This document shows positions 25,185 to 33,421 of a DNA stretch of 50,933 nt, piece by piece. The notes under the pieces were generated by a model. It did not search any database, was not told the DNA's origin, and worked only from the letters and a program-made list of their open reading frames with translations. Source of the DNA: Bacteroidaceae bacterium (GTDB lineage: Bacteria > Bacteroidota > Bacteroidia > Bacteroidales > Bacteroidaceae); contig JAILRU010000055.1 of assembly GCA_024697945.1 (NCBI GenBank), positions 1 through 50,933 on the forward strand, in the 5' to 3' direction. Position 1 is the first letter of the stretch. Each line of letters starts with the position of its first letter. The position numbers and the translations under genes are program-made.

Positions 25185-27383
25185 ATGAAAAAGATTTTCC
25201 TCACTTGTATCTTCCTCCTTTCTGCCTTGGGTATGACGGCCGATACGAACGTGACCGCCACCTACGTGGAGAACCCAAGCTTCGAGGCCCGTTTCGCAGG
25301 ATGGGACAACAACGACTTCCGCTTCTGCACCAACTCGAGCTTCACCCAGAAGCGCGGCAAGGTGTATATGGAACGCTGGGTGCAATCGGGCAGCAAACTC
25401 CCCAATGTGGAGATTAGCCAGGACCTGAACCTGCCTGCCGGAACCTATACCCTGAAGGCAGGGTGCCAGAACGTGCAGCAGTCCGGTCAGATTGCGGAAT
25501 GCAAGGGCGCTGTCCTCTATGCCAACGACGAAACCACGACGGTGACAGCGGCAGGGGAATACAGTGTGACCTTCACCGTGCTGCAGGGCGTGACGCGCAT
25601 CGGATTCAAGGTGACCTCCACGAATGCCAACTGGGCCTCTATCGACAACGTGAGGCTGCTGCGTTTGGATACCAACATAGAGGCAGAACACGCAGAGCTT
25701 CAGAAGCTTATCACCAAAGCCGAAGAGGTGCTGGGTGAGGGTAGTGGCGAGGGCGCTGCGGAACTGACCACAGCCATCAGCGAAGCCCAAGCCTTGATAG
25801 CAGCCGGCAGCAACGAGGAGATAGGCGCACTGGCGAAACAGCTCAGCGATGCTACGCTGAACTACCGCATCCTAAACGCTACAGGCTCGACACCGAAAGT
25901 AGCCCAGACCAACAAGTTTGTGGCAGCCGGTGCCACCGTCTTGCTGGGACGTATGACGACAACTCCCGCGTCAGGTACAAGCATCCTGGAGAAAGGCTTC
26001 TGCTGGAGCACCAGTCCGGAGCCCACCATCTTCGACAACCGCTCCACACGCTGCTTCTCAGCTAACGGTGACATCTACCGCATGGAGAAGCTGCAGCCAG
26101 GCACGATGTACTACGTCCGTCCCTACATCCTGCTGAAAAACTACAAGCTCGCTTACGGCGACATCATCAAGGCACCCACCTTGCCCAGTGGCACCGTGAC
26201 AGCCGACTACGACAACGGTGGCAGCACGGAGGAGAACAACCGTATCGCCTCGGCTATGGAGGAAATCCTGTGGCTCTACAACAACATTTCGTCCGTGAAG
26301 GGCATCAACCTGAGCATCCACTACAGCGCAGGTACTCCGACAGCCGACTGTTCCTACGGTGGCTGGATGCGCGTGGGAGCCAATGAGTCCTACCAGCAGA
26401 CGGGTACCGTTCTCCATGAGACCAACCACGGCGTAGGCGTCGGTACAAGTGACGTATGGTGGGACGAGGATTACCGTGCCGATGGCAACCGCGGCAAATG
26501 GCTCGGACCGAGAGCTACGCAGATGATACAGTTCCTGAACAAGGACAATAGCGCCTACATGACGGGCGACGACACCCACATGTGGCCCGTATCGTCGTTC
26601 AGCGGCCCCAAATACGGCATCAATGGCGCACACGAGGATAGCTACAACCCTGAGAACACATTATTATATTATGGTAATGTGCTCATCACGCACGCCCTGC
26701 ATCAGGACGGCCTCGTATGCTCATCGTCGGTCGGATTCGCCTCGCCTGCCTACACCTTCACACAGGACGACGAGACGAAGTACTATATCAAGACCACCGA
26801 CGTCGATTGTGGCAACGAGACTTCTCTCCTCTATGTGACGGAGAGCGGCGCCCTGGCACAGAAGGAGGTAACTGCGGACGAGGCAAAGGCGGACGACAAC
26901 TTCGCTTGGAACATCACCTACGACCCGAAGACGGCCTACTACGTGCTGCGCAACGTGGGTAATGGAGGCCTCTTGTCCTACACTAACCAGCGTTTCAGGA
27001 CTGTGGCGAAAACCACACCCACCGCTACCGAGCGCGTACAGCTACTGCCTTCAAGGAAGAACTACAGGAAAGCTACTCTTAACACCTCGTCCTATTGGAT
27101 TACCGTCAGGAAGACCGCGCTGAGGGCTGCCAGCAAGACCGCTGTCAACGGTGCCGACTTCGACTCCAACGACAACAACACCAGGCAGCACTGGCTCCTG
27201 CTCACGGAAGAGGAAATGACCGCCTTCGATGCCGCAACAGGAATCGAAACAATTCAAACAGGAGAAATGGTAAATGGTAAAGGGTCAAATGGTGAATGGT
27301 ACGACCTCAATGGGCGCAAGTTGAGCGGCAAGCCCAACCAGAAGGGAATCTACATCAATAACGGCCACAAGCATTTGTTCTGA
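25185..27383 (+). CDS. Secreted protein with HETNH motif and sorting-type C terminus (732 aa)
   Basis: A predicted exported protein, possibly a zinc metallopeptidase. A signal peptide (about 1-20) is followed by a carbohydrate-binding-like beta sandwich (about 25-165), a helical linker (about 170-225), a fibronectin-like domain (FCWSTSPEP, PGTMYYVRPY; about 235-335) and a catalytic-like domain with VLHETNHGVGVG (about 415). A later domain near 540-660 resembles ricin/RICH-type beta structure only loosely. It ends YDLNGRKLSGKPNQKG, a Prevotella sorting-type tail. The ATG at 25185 was chosen because the TATCTTTG -7 box overlaps the upstream TTG. LGEGSGEGAAE (about 184) and MVNGKGSNGEW (about 695) look repeat-derived. 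The HExxH role is inferred. Confidence 0.75.
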   Translation: MKKIFLTCIFLLSALGMTADTNVTATYVENPSFEARFAGWDNNDFRFCTNSSFTQKRGKVYMERWVQSGSKLPNVEISQDLNLPAGTYTLKAGCQNVQQSGQIAECKGAVLYANDETTTVTAAGEYSVTFTVLQGVTRIGFKVTSTNANWASIDNVRLLRLDTNIEAEHAELQKLITKAEEVLGEGSGEGAAELTTAISEAQALIAAGSNEEIGALAKQLSDATLNYRILNATGSTPKVAQTNKFVAAGATVLLGRMTTTPASGTSILEKGFCWSTSPEPTIFDNRSTRCFSANGDIYRMEKLQPGTMYYVRPYILLKNYKLAYGDIIKAPTLPSGTVTADYDNGGSTEENNRIASAMEEILWLYNNISSVKGINLSIHYSAGTPTADCSYGGWMRVGANESYQQTGTVLHETNHGVGVGTSDVWWDEDYRADGNRGKWLGPRATQMIQFLNKDNSAYMTGDDTHMWPVSSFSGPKYGINGAHEDSYNPENTLLYYGNVLITHALHQDGLVCSSSVGFASPAYTFTQDDETKYYIKTTDVDCGNETSLLYVTESGALAQKEVTADEAKADDNFAWNITYDPKTAYYVLRNVGNGGLLSYTNQRFRTVAKTTPTATERVQLLPSRKNYRKATLNTSSYWITVRKTALRAASKTAVNGADFDSNDNNTRQHWLLLTEEEMTAFDAATGIETIQTGEMVNGKGSNGEWYDLNGRKLSGKPNQKGIYINNGHKHLF

Positions 27384-27435
27384 CACACCCTCTGCGGTTA
27401 ATAGTATTGTAACAATGTGAGGAAAAGGGCGGCTT

Positions 27436-27810
27436 TTAGTTTGCACTTCTTGCGTTAATCTTTTTCCCGTCTTTGTTCCAAGTGAGAATCCAGCTGCCTC
27501 TACGGCTGGTGATGGTGCTGCCTGTGACGCCAACAATCTCTCCTACGTCCGAGACGTTCAGCGTTTTCAGTGTCTTTCCCTTGGCATCGCAGATGCAATA
27601 GAAGGAGTGACGTTTTGCCACAAAGAAGTCGCTGCCCCAACCCTTGAGTTCGCCTACGCTGCTGCGCGCGAGGCCGCCTATCTTCTTGCCCTTCTCGTCA
27701 TAGACGTAGTACCAGTTCTTTGTCTCCTCGATATACGAAATCTGTTGCCGCTGCTGTGCCTGGACAGCCAGCGTCAGCAATAAGAATAATAGTGTGAATA
27801 GCTGTTTCAT
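27436..27810 (-). CDS. Small exported protein of unknown function (124 aa)
   Basis: An N-terminal signal peptide (about 1-19, ending AVQAQ) precedes about 105 residues with repeated K-G-K turns and WYYVYDEKGKKIGGL, SFYCICDAKGKTLKTL and WILTWNKDGKKI. These three similar beta hairpins suggest a small repeat beta fold. No family was recognised. It follows cutC by 29 bp on the same strand and is probably cotranscribed with it; no functional link is evident. Confidence 0.75.
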   Translation of the reverse strand: MKQLFTLLFLLLTLAVQAQQRQQISYIEETKNWYYVYDEKGKKIGGLARSSVGELKGWGSDFFVAKRHSFYCICDAKGKTLKTLNVSDVGEIVGVTGSTITSRRGSWILTWNKDGKKINARSAN

Positions 27811-27839
27811 TATCCTTCTTTTTATGATTCTGTTTTTTA

Positions 27840-28514
27840 CTATTTATTCCCAAACGACATGATTGTGGAGCGGACTTGGCAGGGGTCGGTGTGCCCATCC
27901 TTACGCAGGGAGCCGTGAATCTCGCAGGCACCGGTTTCAGAGAGGATGCGACGGGCGTTCTGTGGATTGACGCCTGCACCAGGCATGATGATGATACGTC
28001 CGGCTGACTGTTCCACCAGTTTCTTAAGCAGGGGAATGCCTTGCTCGGCTGTAGGTGCCTGACCGGAGGTGAGCAGGCGGTGGCATCCTAATGAGATAAT
28101 CTGTTCCAAAGCTTCTACGGGTCGCGCACAGACATCGAAGGCACGATGGAAGGTGATGCTCAGGTCTTCTGCCTCGCAGACAAGACTGCTGATGGTCTCC
28201 TCGTCGATGCTTCCATCGGGCTTCAGAGCACCAATCACCACGCCTGCAGCACCAAGCTTTCGTGCCTGGCGTATATCACGCTGCATACACGATACCTCGT
28301 CTTTGCTGTAAACAAAGTTGCCTTCACGGGGACGGATAAGCACCTGGACAGGTATGCCCATATCTACTGCAGATTCTATCATCCCTGCCGATGGCGTCAA
28401 ACCGTCCAAACCAAGGGCCTGGCACAACTCAATGCGATGTGCACCGCCCTCTACGGCTGCTCTGACGCTTTCGAGGTCAGCGCAGCATACCTCAAGTCTT
28501 AGTTCATAGTCCAT
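27840..28514 (-). CDS. cutC: CutC family protein
   Basis: Recognised as CutC from LEVCCADLESVRAAVEGGAHRIELC at the N terminus, GLTPSAGMI, VLIRPREGNFVYS, FHRAFDV and MPGAGVNPQN. The family folds as a TIM barrel and was named for copper homeostasis in E. coli, though its biochemical role is unsettled. The 224-aa length is slightly short of the usual 240-250. The start codon and first residues MDYELR come from a stretch that matches the ATGGACTATGAACTA-type repeat seen in flanking intergenic DNA. A promoter lies at 28661-28692, giving a 5' leader of about 140 nt with a hairpin near 28575-28606. Confidence 0.9.
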   Translation of the reverse strand: MDYELRLEVCCADLESVRAAVEGGAHRIELCQALGLDGLTPSAGMIESAVDMGIPVQVLIRPREGNFVYSKDEVSCMQRDIRQARKLGAAGVVIGALKPDGSIDEETISSLVCEAEDLSITFHRAFDVCARPVEALEQIISLGCHRLLTSGQAPTAEQGIPLLKKLVEQSAGRIIIMPGAGVNPQNARRILSETGACEIHGSLRKDGHTDPCQVRSTIMSFGNK

Positions 28515-28574
28515 AGTTGACTTCGTCGAGCTATAGCTTCATAGTTCATAATAATTCATTGTCCTTAATAAGAA

Positions 28575-28606
28575 GAAAGAGAGTGGCTTCACAGCTGCTC
28601 TCTTCC
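28575..28606 (-). other. Hairpin in the cutC leader
   Basis: AGAGAG and CTCTCT arms enclose a GC-rich loop; on the minus strand the stem is followed by TTTCTTCTTATT, an imperfect T-run. It lies between the cutC promoter and start codon, so it could be a weak attenuator, or a terminator for read-through from the kinase gene. Confidence 0.4.
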
Positions 28607-28660
28607 AATTGGTATTAGCTTTTGTTTAAGGTAAAAAGATTGTTTTCAGGATAACGGATG

Positions 28661-28692
28661 CAAAGTTAGAGAATTTTTATGCATGTTGCAAG
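28661..28692 (-). promoter_or_regulatory. Promoter of the cutC operon
   Basis: On the minus strand CTTG (28692-28689) is followed after 20 bp by TAACTTTG (28668-28661), a good match to the Bacteroidetes consensus. Confidence 0.6.
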
Positions 28693-28749
28693 TACTTTCT
28701 CTATGTTGTTTAACATGTTTTTTACATTTTCTGCATTAAAGTACATAAT

Positions 28750-29595
28750 TTAATGCTTCGAAAGATGATATTGTACCATTCCGTTGATGGGACGGCGTAG
28801 AATATGACCGATAATCATGTTTTCAGCGGCAGCTGCTTCACGAAGTTCCTCTGCGAACTGATGAGCGATGCCTCCCACGCATTGAACAGGCATTTCGTTG
28901 TGCCCGTATATGGCAATGTTGCGAACGAAGAACAGACGAAAAGCCTCGACCAACATTGTGTGGATGGCAGGATGTGTGCGGTGCTTTGCAATGAAGGGAA
29001 CGAGAGATGCCAGGAATGTGTTGGCTGCAGGTCCACGATACACGCGCCCGATGATGTCGGGCAGAGTCAAGTTGAAGGTTTCCGAGAAGTCCTGCTTGAG
29101 TGATTCGGGCAGGAGTCCCTTGAAGAGACCGTTCAGCAGAGTCTTGCCCAGCATTGTGCCACTGCCTTCGTCGCCCAGGATGTAGCCCAAAGGCGGTGTG
29201 TGCATGACGATGTTCTTACCGTCGTAAAGGCAACTGTTGGAGCCTGTGCCCAGGATGCAGGCTATGCCCGGCTTGTCTCCACAGAGGGCGCGAGCTGCTC
29301 CCAGCAGGTCGCTTTCCACTTCGACGATGCACTTTGGAAATAGTTCATGGATGACGCTGTACACTGCTTGACTGAAAGGCTCGATGCATCCAGCACCATA
29401 GAAATACACAGCCCCCTCGTTATAGGGGGTCTCGGTCAGCAGCTGATGATATAATACATTATATATAGTATCGCGCGTGTCGCGCGTGGGATTGATACCA
29501 TCGGTATGAAATTCCGTGCATGTTCCGTCGGGAGCAACGTATAGCCAATCCGTCTTGGTCGAGCCGCTGTCTGCGATAAGTAGTCCTTTGTTCAT
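28750..29595 (-). CDS. BadF/BadG-type ATPase, N-acetylglucosamine kinase-like (281 aa)
   Basis: An ASKHA-fold sugar kinase. ADSGSTKTDWLYV at the N terminus is the first phosphate motif, GTGSNSCLYDGKNI the second and LGDEGSGTMLGK a family signature of N-acetylglucosamine kinase-like proteins. The likely role is phosphorylating an amino sugar released from peptidoglycan or glycans. The ATG at 29595 is preferred over the in-frame TTG at 29601. A strong terminator ends only a few bases before this ATG, so expression may depend on the hairpin. ETPYNEGAVYF (about residue 60) is encoded by a CCCCCTCG..AGGGGG palindrome like the dispersed GGGGGAG repeats. Confidence 0.85.
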   Translation of the reverse strand: MNKGLLIADSGSTKTDWLYVAPDGTCTEFHTDGINPTRDTRDTIYNVLYHQLLTETPYNEGAVYFYGAGCIEPFSQAVYSVIHELFPKCIVEVESDLLGAARALCGDKPGIACILGTGSNSCLYDGKNIVMHTPPLGYILGDEGSGTMLGKTLLNGLFKGLLPESLKQDFSETFNLTLPDIIGRVYRGPAANTFLASLVPFIAKHRTHPAIHTMLVEAFRLFFVRNIAIYGHNEMPVQCVGGIAHQFAEELREAAAAENMIIGHILRRPINGMVQYHLSKH

Positions 29596-29599
29596 AAAC

Positions 29600-29632
29600 A
29601 AAAAAGCCTCCCCAGAGGGGGAGGTTTAAAGT
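29600..29632 (-). terminator. Terminator after secG, abutting the sugar kinase start
   Basis: On the minus strand AAACCTCCCC, loop CTCT, GGGGAGGCTT and a T-run form a compact terminator. It resembles the CCTCCCC/GGGGAGG palindromes found inside coding genes in this window, so it may be a repeat copy that serves as a terminator. Confidence 0.7.
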
Positions 29633-29647
29633 GTGTTTTGACACCAA

Positions 29648-30007
29648 TTACTGAGCGGGAGCCTCTGCAGGTGCTTCTGCAGGAGCCTCAGTAGCTTCTG
29701 GCTGCTCCATAGCAGGTACATTGCCAGGGTTGGTGGCTGCCTGCTCAACGGCCTGCTGCATGATGACAGAGTCGTTGTGGCTCGTGCCAGGCAGACAGGC
29801 TACGCTGATAACGCTGAGGAAAATCATTGTACCAGCGAGAAACCAAGTTGCTTTCTCGATGAAATTGGTTGTCTTGGGCGCACCCAGAATCTGGTTGTTG
29901 TTGGAGTAGTCGGCAGCCAAACCGCCGCCCTTGGATTCCTGAATAAGTACGATAAGGCACATGAGGATGGAGGCCAGTACAATCAGGATAACGATAGATG
30001 TGTACAT
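29648..30007 (-). CDS. secG: Preprotein translocase subunit SecG
   Basis: A two-helix inner-membrane component of the SecYEG channel. The N-terminal helix (MYTSIVILIVLASILMCLIV) leads into the family motif LIQESKGGGLAADYSNNNQILG, then a second helix (about 53-70). A C-terminal tail rich in A, P and E (EAPAEAPAEAPAQ) is typical of Bacteroidales SecG. It is the last gene of the rlmN-lptE operon, 3 bp after the TPR-like gene, and is followed by a terminator. Confidence 0.93.
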   Translation of the reverse strand: MYTSIVILIVLASILMCLIVLIQESKGGGLAADYSNNNQILGAPKTTNFIEKATWFLAGTMIFLSVISVACLPGTSHNDSVIMQQAVEQAATNPGNVPAMEQPEATEAPAEAPAEAPAQ

Positions 30008-30010
30008 GTG

Positions 30011-30745
30011 TTATTTGTGTTTATTATTTATTATTAGTTTCTCAAGAAATCGAATTTGGTCTGCAAAGTAACGATTTTTTTTTGGATATTTCAATGAAAG
30101 TTGCCGGATAATTTTCACTGCGTTCTCATATTTGCCTTGTTTGATGTAAATTCCGGCCATAATTTCCGTCAGAATTTCATTATTTTCGTCATTTTGCGGT
30201 TTTTTGCTTTCGTTGGTTGGGCCTTCAGCCTGCTCGTTTTCGTTGTTGCCTTCGAGGACAATTCTTCCAGTTTCATTCTCCAGGAAGTCCTCGACGACAC
30301 CTCCTCCATTCATGGGCAAGACTTCCTGCCGCTGCTGTCCGAACTGGTTTTCACGCTGCAGCAGATAACCGATGTAATCCTGTGCAGCATCAATGGGATG
30401 TGCGGCAGGCGTAGTCGGCATCTGTGTCTCAAGGAAATTATCGATAAGGCTTACGGTTCGCGACTCTGAGGGATTGTCGGTATCATTGTAGCGCTTACGC
30501 TCTTCCGCATGTGTGTAGTGAGGCTCTTCGGTCAGACGGAAAATGGCTTCCCTGTTAGGCACAAGGATAGCGGTACTGCGCAAAGTTTCGTCGTAGGCAG
30601 GTGCGTGTTTCTTGTAGAGCGCCTGTAAGAGTAGGATGCGTGCAACATGAAAATAGGGATGTTCCTGTATGAGCGTCTGTAGCTGGCTTATGGAATCATC
30701 GTCGATGGTATCGGGACGTCGGATGTAGTCTATAATGGGCTTCAT
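30011..30745 (-). CDS. Conserved TPR-like protein between lptE and secG (244 aa)
   Basis: A cytoplasmic-looking protein conserved in the Bacteroidales lptE-secG interval. The N-terminal half has helix pairs (HPYFHVARILLLQALYKKH), and the C terminus reads ILTEIMAGIYIKQGKYENAVKIIRQLSLKYPKKNRYF, a tetratricopeptide-like helix pair. The middle is low complexity and rich in N and E. No signal peptide is seen. Function is unknown; a link to envelope biogenesis is suggested only by position. Confidence 0.75.
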   Translation of the reverse strand: MKPIIDYIRRPDTIDDDSISQLQTLIQEHPYFHVARILLLQALYKKHAPAYDETLRSTAILVPNREAIFRLTEEPHYTHAEERKRYNDTDNPSESRTVSLIDNFLETQMPTTPAAHPIDAAQDYIGYLLQRENQFGQQRQEVLPMNGGGVVEDFLENETGRIVLEGNNENEQAEGPTNESKKPQNDENNEILTEIMAGIYIKQGKYENAVKIIRQLSLKYPKKNRYFADQIRFLEKLIINNKHK

Positions 30746-30803
30746 ATCGTTGAAAGGTTAAAGTGTTAACATTTTACTGTATTAACGTTTTAACTTTTGT
30801 GAT

Positions 30804-31325
30804 TTACCAGTTGGCAACAGTTGCATTGAAGATTTGGTCGGTAATGTCTTTCGCCATTTGTGTGACAAGCTCCTCCTGGACTGCTGTAAGCTGTTGTGTG
30901 GCATCGTAGTCGGCTGTTGCAGTGAACTGCCGCTCGAAATCGTCGGTGTGTTTCTTGTTGTTGACGAAGCGGACGTTGACGGTCATCTTGAGCTGCACCA
31001 AGCTGCTGTAGCCATCGCTGGAGATGCCTTTGTTGAACTGGTCGAAAGCAGTAATCTCGCCTGCGAGTTGGAGGTCGCCGTTCTTCTTTACCTGGCGTAG
31101 CTTTGTCTGATTGGTATAGATGTCTGTAAGCTTGTTCTGGAAAATACTCTGCATAGGTGCCCATACATAGGCACTGCGAAGGGGAAAGTTGTCTATCTGA
31201 ATGGTCTTCGTCTCTGTATAGTCGATGCTGGCTCCGTTGAAGCTATAGCTGATGGAACATGCCGAGACGAGTAGTGCAATAATGGCAGTCAGGCATAGCG
31301 GGATGTATCTTTGTATTCTATTCAT
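30804..31325 (-). CDS. lptE: LptE-like outer-membrane LPS assembly lipoprotein
   Basis: A lipoprotein of the Bacteroidetes LptE family, the partner of LptD in placing lipopolysaccharide in the outer membrane. The signal peptide ends LLVSAC, a lipobox with the lipidated cysteine, followed by YSFNGASIDYTETKTIQIDNFPLRS, typical of the family, and a C-terminal helix (EELVTQMAKDITDQIFNATVANW). The ATG at 31325 gives a compact signal peptide; an ATG three codons upstream (31334) is also possible. The start overlaps the end of the sigma-54 activator gene. Confidence 0.88.
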   Translation of the reverse strand: MNRIQRYIPLCLTAIIALLVSACSISYSFNGASIDYTETKTIQIDNFPLRSAYVWAPMQSIFQNKLTDIYTNQTKLRQVKKNGDLQLAGEITAFDQFNKGISSDGYSSLVQLKMTVNVRFVNNKKHTDDFERQFTATADYDATQQLTAVQEELVTQMAKDITDQIFNATVANW

Positions 31326-32577
31326 CAATTCCATAGGCTTTTATCTTACGGTAGAGTGTTCGTTCGCTGATGCCGAGCTCTTCGGCAGCAAGTTTGCGCT
31401 TATAGTGGTTGCGCTGGAGGGCAAGCAGGATGTTCCGCTTCTCCATGTCACCGATGTTGAGCGTATCGTCATCGACTATCTCCTCGGCATTGGGGATGTC
31501 CAATTCAAGCGGTTGGACATGTTTGTTGCCGGGGAGGGTGTGGTACGTGTGTGCGGAAGGACTTGTGTTCTTCTGGGTCGAGACGTGAACTGGCATTGTC
31601 GTACTGGCAGGAGTTTCGTGCCAGGCATTATTTCCTTGCAGCTTCTCCTTGAGTTCCTGAACCTCGGAACGCAGTTCAAAGACGGCATGTGCCAGAATCT
31701 TGATTTCCTGTTCGTAGTCGTGCTGAGTTCCTGAACTGTTGCTTCCAGCAATGGTGGCAATGCCTGTGTCGGCATCGGAGTTGGGTGTGATGCCATGCTT
31801 GGCAAGCACTTCGGGCGTAATGCTCCGGCTCTCGGAAAGGATGCTCAGTTGCTCTGTGATATTGCGCAACTGGCGTATGTTGCCAGGCCATTTGTAGGAG
31901 TTGACCACGGCTTCTGCCTCAGGAGTGAGACGGATGGGCTCAGGGATGTTGTAGCGTTCGGCTGTGTCCATCGCGAATTTCTTGAAGAGGAGGACAGCAT
32001 CCCCTTGTCGCTTGCGCAGGGGCGGTATCTTGATGTTGATGGTGCAGAGACGGTAATAGAGGTCTTCGCGAAAGCGTCCTTGCTTGATGGCGTTGGGGAT
32101 ATCTACGTTTGTGGCTGCAACAATGCGTACATCTGTCTTGCGTGGTGTGCTGCTGCCCACTCTAAGGTATTCTCCTGTTTCCAAAACACGCAGCAGGCGG
32201 GCTTGTGTGCTCAGCGGCAATTCTCCTACTTCATCGAGGAAAAGTGTGCCTCCATCGGCAGCACCGAAGTATCCTTCATGCTCACCGATAGCACTGGTGA
32301 AGGCACCCTTCTCGTGACCAAAAAGCTCGCTGTCGATGGTACCTTCGGGAATCGAACCACAGTTGATGGCGATGTAGGTCTTACTTTTGCGCTTGCTGTG
32401 GTCGTGTATGATACGTGGAATGACTTCCTTACCCACACCGCTTTCGCCCTGTATGAGGACAGAGAGATCGGTGGGAGCTACGAGAACGGCTGTGGCGAGT
32501 GCTTCACGAAGTGCTTCGTTGCGCCCCACAATGCCATAGCGGTTCATCAGTGACTGCATATCGGATTTGCTGCTCAT
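31318..32577 (-). CDS. Sigma-54-dependent transcriptional activator (AAA+, no receiver domain)
   Basis: A bacterial enhancer-binding protein. Walker A GESGVGKE (about residue 43), GAFTSA (the sigma-54 contact loop, about 92), Walker B GGTLFLDEV (about 110) and the arginine-finger region FREDLYYRL are intact. The C terminus has a Fis-type helix-turn-helix (KLAAEELGISERTLYRKIKAYG). Only about 20 residues precede the AAA+ domain, so there is no receiver or sensing domain and activity is probably controlled by level or partner. A coiled-coil-like stretch lies near 280-305. It overlaps the PdxA-like gene by ATGA and precedes lptE. Targets are unknown. Confidence 0.92.
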   Translation of the reverse strand: MSSKSDMQSLMNRYGIVGRNEALREALATAVLVAPTDLSVLIQGESGVGKEVIPRIIHDHSKRKSKTYIAINCGSIPEGTIDSELFGHEKGAFTSAIGEHEGYFGAADGGTLFLDEVGELPLSTQARLLRVLETGEYLRVGSSTPRKTDVRIVAATNVDIPNAIKQGRFREDLYYRLCTINIKIPPLRKRQGDAVLLFKKFAMDTAERYNIPEPIRLTPEAEAVVNSYKWPGNIRQLRNITEQLSILSESRSITPEVLAKHGITPNSDADTGIATIAGSNSSGTQHDYEQEIKILAHAVFELRSEVQELKEKLQGNNAWHETPASTTMPVHVSTQKNTSPSAHTYHTLPGNKHVQPLELDIPNAEEIVDDDTLNIGDMEKRNILLALQRNHYKRKLAAEELGISERTLYRKIKAYGIDE

Positions 32578-33389
32578 GATGCCTTCTCGGTGTTGTCGTT
32601 GTTGGTGTTTGCTTGGGGAGTCTCGTTCTGCTTGCGGTCTTCGCGCTTGTCACGGAACAGCTTGGGCAGGATGTCCTGTCGTGCCTCGTCATAGAAAGTA
32701 CGGTTGCGGACAATGTCAACAGCTGTAAAGATGGGGTGAGTCAGAGCGGAGACGTTAACCGTTCTGTCTTCTGCATTATCTATGTGAATGGGTTGATAGA
32801 CTGCCGTAACGACAGACTTTCCACCTGCGTAGTAGCGAACGGGGGCTTCCAGCGAGAGGCTTGTGATGATGTGCTGTATTACGGCCTCGCCATCTGTGAC
32901 GATGATGCCGTCGAAGTGGCTTACCATATCCTCTGCCAATAACTGCTTCTGGGTATAGGGCCCATAGGTGTTGATGCCTTGCTCTTCTGTGACCTGACTG
33001 GTGAGGTCAGGATTTTTGCATGCTTTGCTTTCCTGGACAATGGCGATACGGGGAGAACGGAGGTCGAAGTCACGCTCCAGAATATCGCGAAATCGGATGA
33101 CGTCCTCTGCAGTCGGTTCTTGGGCAAAAGGCATGAAATTTGTTTTCTCTGTCACGATAATCTCTATTGAACCAGCGGGCTTCTCTGTTGGCTCTGCGAT
33201 TGAAGTATATACCAAGGCATCCACATTTCCTTTGTCAAGGTCGCGTAGGGCAACCTCTTGTCTTCCCCTGTCGTAAATGACTGGAATGCAAAGGTCAGAC
33301 ATCACCGGATCTTCAAAGATGCTGCAGAAGAGGTCATCGTTCGTTGCATCAATGCCATTCTTAGTGATAGCTATCTTGAGTTTTTCCAT
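32574..33389 (-). CDS. Divergent PdxA-like protein (271 aa)
   Basis: Length, overall pattern and position next to rlmN/lptE suggest descent from PdxA (4-hydroxythreonine-4-phosphate dehydrogenase, vitamin B6 pathway). ITKNGIDATND resembles the degraded N-terminal GDxxGIGPE, ACKNPDL the central region, YGPYTQKQLL the GPxxxDT region, and FDGIIVTDGEAVIQHI the YDAVLAMYHDQG region. The metal-binding histidines expected there are absent, so dehydrogenase activity is doubtful. The C terminus is low complexity (ETPQANTNNDNTEKAS). It overlaps the sigma-54 activator start, which hints at a role in its regulation. A different distant family is possible. Confidence 0.5.
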   Translation of the reverse strand: MEKLKIAITKNGIDATNDDLFCSIFEDPVMSDLCIPVIYDRGRQEVALRDLDKGNVDALVYTSIAEPTEKPAGSIEIIVTEKTNFMPFAQEPTAEDVIRFRDILERDFDLRSPRIAIVQESKACKNPDLTSQVTEEQGINTYGPYTQKQLLAEDMVSHFDGIIVTDGEAVIQHIITSLSLEAPVRYYAGGKSVVTAVYQPIHIDNAEDRTVNVSALTHPIFTAVDIVRNRTFYDEARQDILPKLFRDKREDRKQNETPQANTNNDNTEKAS

Positions 33390-33421
33390 CTAATCATTTT
33401 TATTTTTTAATTTTTAATTTT

